64,000 nucleotides of DNA, from positions 19,392,501 through 19,456,500 of the forward strand of contig NC_092580.1 of NCBI RefSeq assembly GCF_037975245.1, written 5' to 3'. A program made the translations under genes and the position numbers. The notes under the pieces were generated by a model. That model made no database searches. It had not been told where the DNA came from and saw only the letters and a program-made list of their open reading frames with translations. This DNA is from Apostichopus japonicus. Taxonomy: Eukaryota; Echinodermata; Holothuroidea; Aspidochirotida; Stichopodidae. Positions within the stretch are counted from its first letter, which is position 1. Each line of letters begins with the position of its first letter. Shown here in pieces: positions 35,000 to 49,200 of this stretch.

Positions 35000-37093
35000 A
35001 AACTTCTATCTATGCTCTATCGGCCTTGGTAAGTGACGAGTATAGTGTGTAAGTCGATGAAAGTAATTAATTCCGGTGCGGTACACTTACAGTTGTAGAG
35101 CGTCGCCAACTTATTCTGAACCTGTCACGGCGCTCACAAGCGCCCCCACTTTGTAGTTATATGCATGACTACACTCCCTGGTGTGTTGTTCGCTCAAAAA
35201 ACACCATGAACAACCGCAAATTTCTCTCTAATACTGCAAGCGCTTCCATCACGCGCACTACAACAATGCGTTTTTGAAGGCTGGCAAATACAGTTCTAGT
35301 TAAGTTTATATTTTGCCGTTATTTTGCCGTTATTTTACAGGTTTGGCGTTCCATACTTTACAGCCTGCTGTGGGACACACATGTGGGTCACACATTCAGT
35401 TGATAATTCAGCGAATTTGGAATCAGGTTAGCGTGGTTGAGTATGACCATCTTTTTTTTGTCTAAAACTGTTAATTTAGGAAACTCGTACGACTCATGCT
35501 GTATTTTACCGCGATTTCCCTTTCCTGCAGACCGCCTAAACATCATACATTGTGTTAGGCCTAAGTTAGACTCGATCACTGATCATATTGTAGTTAGTTT
35601 GTACCGTTACAGGCTACACACTTATTGCGCAACTCTTGACTGTTTGGCATAACAGTAACAGTTATTAATGTTAGGCTAGAATATGCAGCGAACTGTCTCA
35701 GGAACAAACGTTTTGTTTTCATATGTCGAACTGCACCAAATAGGCATTGAAAGGAGGCTACTGGAATTTGTGGAATATCCAATAATCTGAGCCTTAGTAT
35801 GCATACTGTAGGCATAGAGGCCTAACCATGGGCCATTGGCTAGGCAGTTCTGTAGAGGATACTGTATCTCAAACAATAAGGTTAGCCTAAGTCAGGCCTA
35901 ATAGTAATAAGTAACATTATAAGTATATCATTAGGTGATTAAGTTCTTGGTGTGTCCCAATGCACGTTTAAAGATAGTAAATGTGTTTCGGTGATTGAAA
36001 TAAGCACAAGTGTGGTACCTGTGTTGTGGTACTTGAAAAGTACTAGGTACTCGTCTCGAATACCTTTTTGCAGGTAGACCTAGGCTTATGTGGTGAAAAG
36101 TACTTGCATGTAAGAGTACCAGTCTAGTAAATGCTTCATAATCATAATTGAAGTGCCTTGTAATTGATGCACCTTCAGATATTACTAGCAACGATACCGC
36201 AGGCAACCTAAACTTTTTGCAGCCAAACAGAGTTAAATATTTGATGAGTTTTAATCCATTTTCAGGTATATGCTAATCAAATTGTTTTGCTTTTTTAAGC
36301 TTTCAACATCTTCCCCCTCCCCCCCCCCCCCCCACCAGTCTGGCATTTGGAAATCTTACTCCCTAAACATAACCAAAATTACCTCAATATGATACCACTA
36401 CTCTCTGGGACCTGACCTGTCTGGAAGAAAAATAAATACTTTGAGACCATGACATTTCTGACAGTTGAGTGATTTGGATTTTGTTGTTGATAGACATTGT
36501 AATCAAATCCTTAAGTGCGTCAGTTATGAGCCCACCATGCTACTCATCATTTAGTACTCATACTGGATGCTAAAGAATTCATACTCGCTGTAAAGTACTT
36601 GGTACTCACTCAGGAGGAGTAATTACGACTGTTTATGCAAATATGTTTTGTTAAACTGACAATGTACATAATATCTTGATCTTTTGGCATCCCATGGTAT
36701 TCTGTTGGTCGTATACGACCAGCAGAATACCATAGATATAGACATATCACTTCTGTATAATTTGCAAAACAACATGTGGCTGGAGTGGAAACACTGTGTA
36801 GTGTGGAATGAATTGCTCATGTTATGTATACAAAATAGAGTTCTATTCACCAGACCTATGTGTTTCTCCTACAGTGTAAATGTTGGTTATTCTTTGTAAT
36901 TTTTCTACTTTTCTTCAGGCAACCAAATTTGCTGTTCAGGCAACCAAACAGTATAAAGAGACTTGGTTGTCTAAGAGAAAACCAGGAAGAATCCTTTAAA
37001 CATTTGACCTGATGATGTCTATTAACAAAGCCACTAAGTTATAAACAGAAGCTTGACACTTTGAAGTGTTTTTTTCTTCTTCATACATTTCAG
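35000..37093 (+). promoter_or_regulatory. 5' region of DCAF1: likely promoter and non-coding exon(s)
   Basis: The first coding exon of DCAF1 begins right after a splice acceptor (TTCAG at 37089-37093), so at least one upstream non-coding exon must exist. The interval 35070-35290 is richer in CpG than its surroundings and is my best guess for the promoter. No TATA box is convincing. A 40-bp palindrome lies at 36694-36733. Placement is inference. Confidence 0.3.
36694..36733. repeat. 40-bp near-perfect palindrome
   Basis: Arms of 20 bp are centred on GTATAC and have one mismatched pair. The left arm begins ATGGTATTCTG and the right arm ends CAGAATACCAT. There is no spacer, so it could extrude as a cruciform or act as a dimeric binding site. 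Confidence 0.85.
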
Positions 37094-37228
37094 TTTTATG
37101 GGCTCTGAAGTAATGGCTACAGATTCAGAGGAACCCATCCTCACCTCGCAGGAGAAGTTTAACTCGCTACTTGCACAATGGGAATCGGAGAGAGGGTCAG
37201 GAGCTTCAGCCGTTCCAATCCTGAAAGG
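37094..37228 (+). CDS. DCAF1: DCAF1 exon 1 (first coding exon)
   Basis: Acceptor ATTTCAG, donor GTAAGT. Coding starts at 37098 (or 37113). It encodes [15 protein letters not shown]...VPILKG, matching the N-terminus of DCAF1. Confidence 0.9.
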
Positions 37229-40200
37229 GTAAGTGGTAGTTCTTAAAGTCTCATTACTCATTCCATTATGAACAGACACAAACTGATGCCGATCTTGCAG
37301 AGTTGACATGGACTATTGATTAGATTAGGTGAGGTGTTTCTTCTCTACAGGAAGTAGCCTTTTGGCAAAGAAGGAACAAATGATTATATTGTTTACCAAA
37401 ACATCAAGGGATTTAGGCCTGTTTGTAAACAACGCTAACTTTTGAGGTCACAGCTCAACCTGCATACGCAGGTATGCCTATCTTTTTCCTGCCACTGATT
37501 AATGTTGTATACTCTGTATATAATTTATTTACATGTATGCAATTGACAATGTGTATCAGTGTTTAGGCTTAACTATTTACTTCCATATATGCAATGTAAG
37601 TGCCTGAATAAATTGAGCCTTAAGAAGATAGAGATGTACATATGTACAAAAAACAAGGCCTACCTGCAAGTCATATACTAGGATGACTTTATATCTGAAT
37701 CCGTATATATCCTGTGTAACTGTCACTAATGCTGTAATATTAAAAATGGATCCTTCATGACGTTCTGCGGTAATAATGGTTAAGTTGCATTCCACCGTGT
37801 TTAGTGTTACGTGAATAGAAAGTAGTGGCTGGTGATATTTATAATTTGAATTTAAATAGTAAACAAACATGAGACAAGACTTGAATGTTTCAATCTCTTG
37901 AACTCTGCAAACGAGCCAAAAACTTTGATCAGCAAGAAGATTAGTGCATTGTCAATGATTGTGTGATGATTTAGTACACCAAAATAACTAAATAAGATAG
38001 TTAAGCAACTTTTGTTTATAGAAAAAACAGACAATTAAGCAAGATAAAAGACATTTGTAGGAGGCAGAAGCTGTTATAACTTTTGTCACATTTGCATTTG
38101 ATGGCAGGATGGCAGAAGCAATCGAGAAGGAAACGGAGAACTATTTTAAGCTTGACCCAGACCCTTTCGATGACAGACATCCTTCCAGGGTTTACCCAGA
38201 CTGTGCTCTGGGAGAGCTCTTCACATCCTTGTTTAAAGATGATGACTTCATGAACAATGTAAGTATATTTCATCTCGATGTTTCGGTACAACAAAAATAA
38301 TACTTGATGACTTAGAAAGTGAATTTTGCATTGAAAATGCAAAATCTAATATTAGTATCATTTTCAGTAAGCTTACATCCCAGATACTGTAAGCTGCAAT
38401 GTTAGTACACCAACATGACATCAGAAACGTTGGAATAATGGGTCTGGATCTGGAAGGGAGGCAAATGAAAAAATAAAAAATTTACAACCTATATTTAGAG
38501 TATTTTTATATATTTTAAAGTATATTTTGTAGTGAAGATAGATGGTTAACTCCTCAATTAGAAGTAGAGGAATTGTTGAAACTCAGTTTAGATTGATGGA
38601 TCACTCTGACATCCCAGTTACTTGATTATTTTTCATGAAGTTTACCTAATAACTGTCATATTGGTGGTTATCAATGCAAATTATGGACCGATCTGATCGA
38701 AAATAGAGTGCGAGTCGTGTAAAATTTTGTTGTCAGTGTAAAATGACACTGGATATCATTCCATGCATGGCCTTTTGTTGACATGAGCAAATATCTAAAT
38801 ATCTCAGGGAAGTCTTATTCGTAAAAGATCTGGGACATATCCCCTTTGACACTTATAGGGGTCCCACAGAGGCCTTATTGTGTGCCATCCAGCCAACCTT
38901 GCCCAGTGATGGCATCATGCCATTGGTACAGTATCTCTTCAGCCAGCACAATGTCCCCTCCCCCTGCCATCCCCTTCCCCACCGTGGTGCCTTGGTTGTG
39001 TGAAGTATCATTTTCTTTCTGTAGATCTCCACCTCTAGACTCTACTCTATTTTCTTCACTCTCTCAACCGTTTTGACCTCTACTTCTCAAAGATTAAGAA
39101 TGAGTATGAAGGTATTAATGTGCAGGTATATTGTCTGTTCCCTCAGCTTGTGAATAATTACATTTTGGCAACAAGAGACACAGAGTTGCTGGAAGCTTCC
39201 ACACGTCTGTTACTAGATGTCGTCCCTGGTCTTGAGACATCATTCATATTTCAAGAAACGGTACGCTCTTTCATATTACAAAGTTTAAGAGAAATGGATC
39301 ATATATTGATAAACATTGAAGCTTAGTGGTTGTGTCCCGTTACTAAACTTAAATCTCCGCATTTCAAACAAAATTCACACTAGAGTAACCACTGGAGTAT
39401 TCCCCTCTAGAGTAACTAGTGTAATGTACCTTGTGAATGATATGAAGGGTTTCTTCAGACTCTGATATCAGTAAATATCTTGGGTAGAAAGTTAGTGACA
39501 GTAGCAACTTTGCCCAGATTCCGGCTTTCAAATTATGCCTGGTCCTCTGTTTTGAGAGGGGGGTAAATGCCATACCTGCTTTGACTTAGTGGTCGTATTC
39601 CCCTATATTTATAAAACATTAATGTTTCAATGTTTGAAATGTGATGTCCCTAACTGCACTGTCTGCTTTGATATTTCTGTCTATCTATATCTTGTTATTT
39701 ATCAAAAGTTCAACTTTGATATCACTACGTACAAACATAAAATCTTCAATTATGGTGACATTTTACTAAATTGTTGTTTAATGGGTATTTGGAGGGGGGA
39801 GGGGGGTATTTTCTGCTTGAAAGCACAACAGCCCCAGATATGAGCTTTATAAATTTGTTATGTGATTTTCTAAATTGCAGTCGTCTTAACAACATGTCTT
39901 TACCAACTTTGTACTGGTAAAAAATGCAAGACAGTGAGAGGTACTCTTGTGACTCTATCAAAACTTTTGAATTTTATGAAAGTAATTTGTGTATGGTTAC
40001 ACCTCAGCCATGCTGCATGCAGTAATTGAATAATCAACAGTGAGTGCAAAGAAAGGCTTTTAGATAGTCAGTCTGCACCATTTGTTAAAGCATGTTGCTA
40101 CTTCAGCAATTTTAATACACATTGGAAATTAAGACCATCTTAACATTAAAACAAAATTCAAGGATAATCTTGTGGACCAGTAACTTCTTCCCATCATACA

Positions 40201-43200
40201 TGATCTGTTTCTACCTGTGTTGCTTTTTTGGTTTCAGGATGGGTTATTAAACAAATTTGTGGAATGGTCCGAGACCTCGAAGGAACCATTGAGGTCATAC
40301 GCTACTGGACTGCTGGCAGCTGCCATGGAAGTCCAAGATATCGCAGACACCCAACGAGAAGCTAATGTTAGATTGGTAAGTTACTCGCTAGCTGGTAGAT
40401 TTGAACTTGAAACAAAATTAGGAGAGAGAATATTATCTTCTACTGTATTAATTTATAAGGCAAAAACAGATTTTTTTTTTTCAACTGGTCACTTTCGACA
40501 GGCAATGCATGAATTAATAAGAAAATATTGTAATCTACCAACCCCCAATCTTTATTAACAGGTTCCAATTATGATGCAGAGACTCCATGATTTAAAGAAG
40601 GAGGTTTCCGAGGACAGCCCTAGCTCTTCCAGCCCTGCGGACATGGACCAGAGTGACGACCTCCGACCCTTCAAGTGCTTTTCAGCGAAGGATAATAAGG
40701 AGCAAGAGGAACAAAGAACTGGAGATGACAACGTGAAAACTTTACCCAAGGAGGAAAAACCGTCAGAATCATCAGAAAGACTTAAAAGTCAAGATAAATT
40801 GCCGGACAATTTGAGAAACTCCTCTTCGAGTCATAGAAATGCCTCAAAGATGAAATCTTCTAAGGATAACAAATCGTTAAGGAAATCCGACTCGGATAAA
40901 AACAGGAGTAAAAAACATGCTGCACATTCCAAACAAGGAAAGGAGAAAGTTTACTCAGGGAGAGGAAAGCAATCAGCCAAACTGAAAGCAAAGTCGTCTT
41001 TGAAAACGGTCAATACAAAATCTTTGAACAGCACAGAACTCGATCCGGATTGCAGTAACAGTAGCTGGATAGAGCTATCACAGCTTATAATTGGGTCGTA
41101 TTCTATTTACCCTGTTACAAAGAGTACGCAGCAGAGATTTATCCTGGAATATCTGACACCACTGGGAGAATATCAAGAGGTTGGTTACATTTGTGCTTCT
41201 TCCTTTCAATTAGTTGTGTGATAGCTAAAGGCCATGTGTAAGAGGTTTACAATCTCCATTTTATGGTTAATAACATTTCAGGAAGATGTAGGTAGTTACG
41301 TCTTCACAGCCTCCACTGGGGGATTCGAGGATTCCAATCACCAAAAACACTGGAAACAGAGTTGATATTCATCATATTAAGAGGCAGACAGCTGTAGTTG
41401 GATGACATGCTAACAGAATACTCTCACTTCTTTCATTTTAGTAAGGGCGGTAACATAGATTACTATGTACAGCTAAATCACGTTGTAGTCTGTGTTGGTG
41501 CGCGAGGAATAACCCTGCAATACCATCATAGGGTCAATCATAAAAGTGCAATTAATTCTTAGCACAAATGTGAATGCAATAGGCAAGTGGCAACTACACT
41601 AATGCATATAACAAACAGTTAATATAGGCTCATAACACAAACTATTACTGATGCAAATTATAGAATGTTACACCCTCCTACACATGTTTTGGAAAAGTCT
41701 CCCGTCATGATGGTAACCCCGGTGACACAAAAAAAAAAATACTAGATCGGATTCAATAGTCATTATAATGTTTCAAACACTTTAACCCTTTCTTAAACAG
41801 TTTTGGCAGCTTTGGAATAATCAGTTGCTGATGTTCATGAATTTTGATACTAATGATTCCGTTGTGCTTGAAATTTAAGTGTTTCGTACTCGCAAAAAGA
41901 AGAATCTATATTGCACAAATCTGAGGTATGAGACGAGTCATTCCTACTTGTTCACTGAAATTTGTAAGTTCTTCTCAACCTTCTTACTCTGTATTAATTA
42001 GCTGATTTAACCAGAAACAATTGTATGGTTACATTTTGACTTGTTTGAAAAGAATTGAAATGAAAATTTGACCGTAAACACTAATGCTCTAAAACTCTTT
42101 GTGACTTTTCAAAAATAAATTTAACTTAAAGTTTTACCATTTACATTATTTAATGGTTTATTTTTTTTTCCTTCCTACCTCAGCTTTTGGGAACAATGTT
42201 CGAGAATGGTGCAATGGAACTGGTGCTTCATTATATCGATCTAAAGAAGACATCAGACGTAAGGTTGACTCTCACTGGTCTCAGGGTAAGCCATTATTTT
42301 CCTTCCAATTTTCCAGATCAATTCATAATGACAACATTATTTTGTTGGTGGTAGTATTTCCAAGTGGTCTTTTGTCACAAATTCATTGCAGTATCATTTA
42401 AAAATCATATATTAAAAAGCTTTTAATCAAATTCAGGCAAATTAAGAAGTACTCTGTCAATATTTGGGTTGATTTTCAATCCACTCGACTCGGTGAAACC
42501 AATTCTTGCCTTGTCGTAGTAACAATTTATATTTCATCAAACTTTGAACAACATTTGTGTTCCTCGCCCATCCTGTGAACTGATCAATTTGCACAAGTTC
42601 AAACCTTCACCCCCCGCACTTGTCTCCCACAATTGACTCATTAGCCCTAACTTTACTATCATATCTACCCTTGTTGTAAGATGCTCTCTTATCAGATTCT
42701 CAGACTGATAGGCTTACTGCATGTTGCTCTTCAGATCAAACACATGCTTTGCATGCTACTGATGTGTATGATAGTCTGGAGTTTCACACTTACTTGGAAT
42801 TGACAGCTAGACTTGCCTCAAGTCCAAATAATATGGTAGTATGGCGAGTTGTGTTGTGGCTAGGACAAGCTGAGTACTGATGCCCAATTTTCAATAGTCC
42901 GGCAAACTTGAACCAGTATATTAAAAATGTCAGGAAGTTAAAACCTCTACTGATAAAACCTAAGAAATGATTCCGTCAATCAGCAAGTGCTGGTCTGAAG
43001 GGTATCAATCTGTACATGTGGCTGGTAGGTGAGACCTAGTGGACCGGTTGATGCTGACTGCTGCACAGATTAGCTACATCATTTCTTTTAATACCAATTT
43101 ACCAACCAGGACTTCTCTCTTTTTTCTTTTCTATATCCAGTACCTGGCCTCCCTCCTGTGCCATAAAAAGTTTGCCGTTGAGTTTGTGGAGCTGAGTGGC

Positions 43201-46200
43201 GTTCAGAGGCTTTTAGAGATTAAGAGACCCTCACTTGCCTCCACTGGTGTCTCCATCTGTATGTACTATCTGGCTTACAACGAAGACACGATGGAGAGGA
43301 TATGCTTGCAGCCTGAGTGGGTTCTGAAGAATTTAATAGAGTAAGCTTGTGACATCTTCATACTTAATAACTCGGTGTGTTGTTCAAAATTTGATAAAGG
43401 GAGATCATTGAGGCACCATCATGTGGTTCTTATTTGGTAGCTAAGAGAAAAAATTGAAATTGGTTAGTTAAGGAATGTATTGCAAGGAATTAACGGTCAT
43501 GGACAATCATTTTGGTTCGATTTTTGTATGATCTAGTTTAAATTCATTTGTCAATATAGCAGCTCTTGTATGGCAATCATGTAAACTTTCAATAATATTA
43601 ACTTTAAACAGAGTTTGCTTTCTGCTTGGGGTTTGAAAATCTCTTTGGAGATTTTTGTATTTGCAAATTATTTTTCCCTCTCTCTCGTAAGCAGCCATCA
43701 GCCTTTATTGGTGGTATGTCTTGCATCTCTTTGGCATTGTTTTTTTCTTCTCAAATAATTGTTGACTGTGTTCTCCTTTTCAGTTACGCCCTGTGGTTAC
43801 TAGAATGTTCTCATGAATCTGGACGATGTCATGCCACTATGTTTTTCATGATGAGTATACAATTTGGGGCTGTCCTGAACTTCTTTGATCGCCGAGATGG
43901 AATGCGAAAATTATTTAACACGGTCAGTACGATGCCTTGTGAATTAGGCCAATCTTTTTTATTTTTCTCTCTTTTCTATGTTGTCTTTCTCATGTTTGGA
44001 ACTGCCGTAAAACAATCTTAAGTGATGTGTTCAACGAAGATAACAAACAGGATCCTTTCGTTAGTCGGACTGTAACCTGAGTCAGTTTTACGATTGTTTA
44101 ATTCTCCTTTTCTCTGTTTTTCTTTGGTCTTCCTGCAGATAAGTACTTTGACTATTCTAAATCAGGACATCAGGCAGGAGGAGATTAGCGACGATGAAAT
44201 GTTCACCAGCCGCCAGACGATCAAACACACCTGCATGGCTCTCAAGAAATACTTTGAGACACATCTAGCAGAGAAAGTCGATGCCATCAAGAAAGCTTGG
44301 GCTCGGACACAAGGACTGACATCACCAGATCCTTCCCCACCGTACAAGGTACTTGGGTGGTAACAAAAATAATTGGTCATACCTTGAGGCCGACTTTGGT
44401 ATTCTTGTTGAACATAGAATCAACTAGGTTTTGAGGATTGCAGTTTGAAAATTTAACAATTTTGGGGGGGTAAAAGTTAGCTAAATCTCTAACATGAAGT
44501 TTCTGTTGTACTCATACTTATTTACCTTGGCATGTTTGTATGATGCTTAAAATTTCTTTCCAATTAATTATACAAGAATCTCTGGTAGCTTTTTTTTCTA
44601 CTTCTTCACTCAAAAAAGGATAATAATGAAATAATTAACTCTTCTGAGGCAATTCAACCATTTATTTTTTGGGCCCTAGTACTTTAAGTAAACACATACA
44701 AACACTAATCTAATTCAAGAACATTGTTTATGTGAGATGATTAAGCTAGTGAGCTACATTGTAATTCAAACTTTGGCAAATGTTCATATTTTCAATGAAA
44801 TAATGTTCCTTTTAGCATAACAATGTCTTAACAAACTGTACAGTTACATTTTTGAGGAAAAAATATAAGAATTCAAGAATAGTTTAGGACAGAACTGATT
44901 AAAATATATCCACAAGCTTGATATTAACCCAATGCCCACCAATTTTAGCTTATACATTATTTTGAAAATTTTGGTGAAAAATATGTTTTTGTGTTTCCAT
45001 TGCAGCCTTTCACAGTGTCTGCTGAGCAGACAGCTGAGAACATGGAGACCATGCTAGAGCAGGCCTTGGGACAGTCCAACTGGGAGCCGGTCCGGAATTT
45101 CATTAAGTTACAAGGGGTGCAACTACTTCTGAAGGCAGTGGCGATAGCCTATGAATGGAAAAATTACAGCGGCAGGTAATTCAGCTTGACCTCGGACAAT
45201 GTGAAGCGATAAATGAGAAGGGGCTGTATCTTTTATATGTGAGAACAGCGTAGGCTGTGCTTGGACTCAAATAATAATAGCAACTAAATATATTCTGGAT
45301 TGTGCGCTGATTGGAATTCTCAATCTTGGTCTTAAATCTCCAATTTACAGTTTCTTGAATTCGTCAGTTTGAATTGTCTTAGACCATTGAAAAGAAACCA
45401 ATTGTATATAGGATATTTCTGGGCTCAGGAAACAATATTGATGTTTCTTTTGTTGTGTTATCCAACTTGAACCAATTTTTTCGAGACATCACAGTATATT
45501 ATTCCGTTCAGAACAAGTGGTTAACATTTGTCTCGTAAACATGGTAACTACAGCATCTTCAGTGCAGATACCAATGTATAACACACTGTTGGATTAGAAG
45601 TGAGGAAGCTTTAGTAAAAAGTTACATCATACTACTACAATAAATCTGTTCCTGTATGGAACTGTGCACAGTGGCGATTGAGTGATTTTATTTTCTTTCT
45701 CTATTTTGTCAGGGGTGACACCATACGTGCAGCCTTGGATGTTTTGGCCGTTGTCACGGTGACCACAAAAGGGCAGTTGCAGATGTGTGAATCTGTTCGC
45801 ATTCCACATTCAGTTCATTCTGTAGTATCGATGAAGTAAGTGTTCGCTGTGATTTGTCACTTTTCTCTGGTTTTATTTTTCGTAATCAAACGGTCCTGTG
45901 GAGAAACAATCATTCAAATATATGTAATGAAATTGTAAAGTTTGGACTCCTTTTTCGTAGAGATTTGTCTATTTGACTCCCAGGTAACCCTCTGACCTCC
46001 TATTGCCAATACGCTTATCCTACATGATAATTTCTCTCAGTCTTAATCTTCCTGTGACCTATTTTTGCCTCTTCAGTATTTTGAACTTTATCGCTGAAGG
46101 TCGACATTTTTCCGATCCGGAAGCCCAGAGGTCGGCCCTTCAGGTTATCATTAACTGTGTGTGTGGTCCAAGTTCCAGGGTGAGCAAGTTAATTTCATTT

Positions 46201-49200
46201 TAAACATGATGCTCAAGAGGTTCGTCTCTCCTGTCCATTACACTCTTCCATTTTATCTGTCCTTATCCCTCAAGATGTAAGCATGGATGGGAATGGTCTT
46301 TTATAAAGAAGATTGACAAGGAGTTAGTTTATCTTTATCACGGTCTCTTTCTATTTGAATTGAATTTGTTTTGTACTGAAGTCATGGTATGTCGTTACAA
46401 TTTTAATTACCACTGTTACTCTTGGTAGTATGTATTGTCTAATTGCACATCCCTCAAGGTTTCTGTCTGTGTGTCCATCAAAATGTCTCATATTTGGATT
46501 GCCTTGTTCTCTTCTCTTTTTCTGCGATAGTACGGTGTTTGTATACGTCGTATGATAAACGACTCAAGTGCCAAACAGATGAAGTTTGCAGGCAAACAAA
46601 ACAGTGAAACCATCGAGAAGCTTTGGGACACAGTTCGCAATGATAACGGTATCAAGGTAAGCAGAGATCTGATTGATTGGACGGATGATAAATAATTCCA
46701 GGTCTGGAGAGGTACTCCAAATTATGACAAATTGAATATTTCTCACCCCATTTAGAGTTTAGATAGATAGGGGTGGGTTTTCTTAAAGTCTTAAGTAATG
46801 AAGTCGTACAAATTGAAATGTGACAAGAGATAAAGGAATTACTAAATGTGCTTTTGTTACTAGTAACATGATATTTTAATGGCGAAACAGTTATGCTCTA
46901 AACTGGATCAATCATGTCTCCGTAAAACATTGACAGTCAACCAAGCTGGAGGTAACGTTTGATGCGTGACATACTCCTTGTCAAAGATGCCTACATCTGT
47001 GGGGTTTCTTTAGGTGTATGTATGTGTGTGTGTTTTACTGTTGTTGATCCCTCATAGTGTTGTGCATATGACATGTCAAGTAGGGTAGCTTCAGCCATCT
47101 TGACTTTTTTCTTTGGTTGATATGCAAGATCACCTAACATTACATCACATCAGAGCAGAATCATAAAACCTATAGAGCATTGGGGAAATTATTGTGATTT
47201 TGAAGAAAAGTTTGCTGGTGTCCCCTCAGATAAGTTCAGCCTTTGTAAAGGAGGAATAGTCTGCTGTCCAACAAGATTAATGTATAATGTTAGGTAATGC
47301 TGAGGGCTTGACTGTGAATATACTGTTTGAACCTCAGACCATCTCAAGGATATATTTGGTTGTTTTATCAAAAAGTTTGGTGATGTCAGATCACTGGACA
47401 TTAGAATTTAACGTCATAAGAGTGTGTTTTTCCTGGTGTCTCCTTGTCCAGACTCTCCTGTTGCTGTTAATGGTGAAGACACCAATCACAGAGGCAGACA
47501 GCATCAGAGCTTTGGCCTGTAAAGCCCTCTGTGGTCTCTCCAGGAGCGAAACAGTCCAGCAAATACTCAGCAAACTCCCTCTCTTTGCAAATAACCAATT
47601 ACAAGGTAAGAATCCAATAGTTATAATATAAGGGCAATATAGTAATATGTAGTGAGAAATATTATCATACCTGTTGGACAAAAGATGCCAGGTAGTAGGA
47701 AAATTGATTTTGAAGTATTGAAATCCCAACACGGATGAATTATTCTTAATATTACTATTCTTGCAAAGCAGTTGGAAGGAAAAGATTGGGCTGAATTTGG
47801 TCTATTTTAAACACAAGATCTCCCTCCCTCCCCCCCCCCCTTTCCCTCCATATATAAATTCATAGCATGGGTTATTCACAACATCGGTTCAAGGTAATTA
47901 AATTTGCTGAGATAATTTGGAAAGAGTGATATGAAATCATGTTTTCTTAACAGTTCCTTACTACCTAACTGCTATGGAAGACCCTGATTAAATTTCTATT
48001 CCTTTGTATTGATTTTGTATGATAGGTTTAATGAAGGAACCAGTACTACATGAAAAGAGAAGTGAACATTTGAAGTTTTGCCAGTATGCCTCTGAACTAT
48101 TAGGTAAGTAGTGTACGAGAGGAGAGCCAAAGGGCTGTGTGAGTTATGTATGGGAAATGAGCGGTAACATGGTATGTATGGGTAGGTTGTACTTGAGCAG
48201 TGATCAGTAACACGGCTAGGTAATAGGGTAAGTTGTATTGAGCAGTGAACAGTAACATGGCTAGCTTATAGGTAAGGGGTAAGTTGTACTTGAGCAGGGA
48301 ACAGTAACATGGCTAGCTGATAGGTAAGGGGTAAGTTGTACTTGAGCAGTGAATAGTAACATGGCTAGCTAATAGGTATGGGATAAGTTGTACTTGAGCA
48401 GTGAATAGTAACATGGCTAGGTAATAGGTAAGGGGTAAGTTGTACTTGAGCAGTGAACAGTAACATGGCTAGCTAATAGGTATGGGATAAGTTGTACTTG
48501 AGCAGTGAATAGTAACATGGCTAGGTAATAGGTAAGGGGTAAGTTGTACTTAAGCAGTGAATAGTAACATGGCTAGCTAATAGGTAAGGGGTAAGTTGTA
48601 CTTGAGCAGTGAATAGTAACATGGCTAGCTAATAGGTAAGGGATAAGTTGTACTTGAGCAGTGAATAGTAACACCGCTAGGTAATAGGTATGGGATAAGT
48701 TGTACTTAAGCAGTGAATAGTAACATGGCTAGCTAATGGGTATGGGATAAGTTGTACTTGAGCAGTGAACAGTAACACGGCTAGGTAATAGGTATGGGAT
48801 AAGTTGTACTTGATCAGTGAATAGTAACATGGCTAGGTAATAGGTAAGGGGTAAGTTGTACTTAAGCAGTGAATAGTAACATGGCTAGCTAATAGGTATG
48901 GGATAAGTTGTACTTAAGCAGTGAACAGTAACACGGCTAGGTAATAGGTAAGGGGTAAGTTGTACTTGAGCAGTGAACAGTCACATGGGTAGGTAAAGGG
49001 TAGGTTGTACTTGAGCAGTTAACAGTTACATGGCTAGCTAATAAGTAATGGATAAGTTGTACTTGAGCAGTAAACAGCATTGCTAGCTAATAGGCAAGCC
49101 AATATCTCTTGCTGCAGAATGTACTACAGATAAGGTTTACATAACTTCTTTGAACTCTGTTCAAGCCAACCTAAACTTTGTGGGAATTTCACGAATAAAA

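Noticed and set aside
48173-49098. Regular repeats that could suggest a CRISPR array
   Set aside because: Units are contiguous with no unique spacers, and lie in an animal intron; it is a minisatellite.
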